Part shown: positions 62,901 to 64,000 of the stretch, in pieces
Layout: every line of letters starts with the position of its first letter
Position numbering within the stretch: position 1 is the stretch's first letter
Assembly (NCBI GenBank): GCA_019358875.1
Contig: JAHHIF010000024.1
Span: 1-64,000 of the forward strand
DNA from: Symplocastrum torsivum CPER-KK1
Lineage (GTDB): Bacteria; Cyanobacteriota; Cyanobacteriia; Cyanobacteriales; Coleofasciculaceae
Direction of reading: 5' to 3'
Length of the DNA: 64,000 bases
Program-made: the position numbers and the translations under genes
The notes under the pieces: generated by a model
The model's input: the letters and a program-made list of their open reading frames with translations, nothing else
What the model was told of the DNA's origin: nothing
Databases searched by the model: none

Positions 62901-64000
62901 TCAAGCTACACGATGCCCCTGAACCATGACTGAAGTTAAACGAGGCACAACTCCATCATCATGTACAGTAATTAGGTCAGCTCGTTTGCCTACTTCAAGA
63001 CTTCCTCGGTCATGAAGTAGATTCACAGCTTTGGCTGGGTTAGTGGCAACTAACTTAATACTTTGATAAAGCGGTTTAGCCATCTTTTGCGCGATGTTAA
63101 AAACCGCTTGTAGAAGGCTATGAGGGGCGTAATCTGACGAAAAGATATCTACCTGATTCCTTTGTACTAACTCCATTGCTGAGATGTTGCCAGAGTGAGA
63201 CCGACCGAGGACAATATTGGGTGCGCCCATCAAAATTTTTAAGCCCTGTTTGTTTGCTTCAGCAGCGGCTTCTAGAGTTGTGGGGAATTCGGCAATCATT
63301 GCTCCGTTTTCTATGGCTTCTTGGACATGAGCTATTGTTGCATCATCGTGACTCGCGATCGCAACGTTTTTCGACTTTACCAGCTGAACTAAACTAGCCG
63401 TATTTTTCTCCCCATACTGCTGTTGTTCTAGCTGCCTTCGTTGAATAAAGGCATCCATTTCAGATAGAGGAACTCCGTGTTTACCCGTGTAATATTGCTT
63501 GTACTTTTCAATATTGACAAACTGACGCTGACCGGGAGTATGATCCATTAGAGAAATTAGTGATAACAGGGGATTATCTATATACTCTTCTGTAATAGAA
63601 ACAACATCTTTGTAAGAAACTTCACATCGTAAATGTAGCCGATGGTCAGCAGCAAAACGACCTGCTAGTTGTCCTTGATGTAAAGCATCAATCATCCCAC
63701 CGAAATGAGTCATCCGGAGAGAACCAGGGAAGACATCGCCAAGTGCGATCGCATCAAAAACTGTCGTTACCCCGGCACTAACTAACTGCCTGTCGTGAAA
63801 CACAACAGCCGACTCCATTGGCCATTGAATCCCAGGACGAGGAGACATACATCGTTCTAAATTGTCAGTATGAAGTTCAATCAGCCCTGGCATTAAATAA
63901 TCGCCCTGACCATCTTGACCTATGAACGTTACATCGGGCTGAATATCAGCAATTAAACCATCTCTAACGACAAGGGTGCCAACAACCTCTTCATTGGGGA
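62901..64000 (-). CDS. phnM: PhnM-family hydrolase, second copy (5' end beyond the window)
   Basis: At least 366 residues; the reading frame is open to the window edge (upstream codons read VVGTLVVRDGLIADIQPDVT, the normal PhnM N-terminus), so the internal ATG at 63893 is not the true start. Motif MPGLIELHTDNLERCMSPRPG, then LRMTHFGGMIDAL, LLSLISLMDHTPGQRQF, VAIASHDDATIAHV, VDIFSSDYAPHSL and a C-terminal GKRADLITV. It is the canonical PhnM type. Genes for the C-P lyase core are expected further upstream (to the right of the window). Confidence 0.85.
   Translation of the reverse strand, partial: PNEEVVGTLVVRDGLIADIQPDVTFIGQDGQGDYLMPGLIELHTDNLERCMSPRPGIQWPMESAVVFHDRQLVSAGVTTVFDAIALGDVFPGSLRMTHFGGMIDALHQGQLAGRFAADHRLHLRCEVSYKDVVSITEEYIDNPLLSLISLMDHTPGQRQFVNIEKYKQYYTGKHGVPLSEMDAFIQRRQLEQQQYGEKNTASLVQLVKSKNVAIASHDDATIAHVQEAIENGAMIAEFPTTLEAAAEANKQGLKILMGAPNIVLGRSHSGNISAMELVQRNQVDIFSSDYAPHSLLQAVFNIAQKMAKPLYQSIKLVATNPAKAVNLLHDRGSLEVGKRADLITVHDDGVVPRLTSVMVQGHRVA

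Overview
The window is cyanobacterial DNA. It carries psbA (photosystem II D1), a Psb34-type gene, a HetZ-family gene, a two-partner-secretion exoprotein, RppAB-type regulators and many GCGATCGC (HIP1) sites. This fits a filamentous, Microcoleus/Coleofasciculus-like cyanobacterium; the assignment is an inference from gene content.

Layout. At 0.3-8.6 kb, all on the minus strand, are a repeat-rich filamentous-haemagglutinin-type exoprotein, two tandem repeat lipoproteins and a protein with two similar C-terminal modules. At 8.7-36.9 kb the DNA looks like an integrated plasmid or integrative element: a 646-residue tyrosine recombinase, a 1118-residue primase-like replication protein, a ParM-like actin operon ending in a transglycosylase/M23 wall hydrolase, a two-gene NRPS with a thioesterase, a DUF7873-like gene followed by tRNA-like sequences, parAB and a second tyrosine recombinase. 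At 37.2-45.4 kb is a heavy-metal RND efflux system with small Cys/Met-rich and lipoprotein accessories and an RppAB two-component pair. At 46.1-49.7 kb lie a hetZ-like gene, a Psb34-like gene whose start codon reads ACG, and psbA. At 50-58.9 kb is a second accessory patch: a serine recombinase broken by one base, an HTH gene with an upstream array of 19-bp repeats, a ribbon-helix-helix gene, and a near-identical second copy of the primase-like gene. At 59.6-64 kb is the end of a phosphonate-utilisation locus (two phnM-like genes, a PhnZ-type HD oxygenase, a HAD hydrolase, GNAT and MOSC remnants), in which MOSC is cut by Tn7/CAST-like transposon ends.

Most unusual features. (1) Downstream of the DUF7873-like gene, tRNA 3' halves precede their matching 5' halves. 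In unit 1 the acceptor stem (7/7), anticodon stem (5/5), T stem, D stem and most tertiary invariants fit a circularly permuted tRNA. A second, weaker unit follows, then a terminator. (2) The two primase-like genes have no length difference over 3357 bp. They look identical over about 2.6 kb except for one base but diverge at the 5' end, as expected after gene conversion. (3) Both contain 15 copies of TTAGAC, in both orientations, inside the reading frame. (4) A 40-bp perfect palindrome lies upstream of primase copy 1. All identity statements come from reading by eye.
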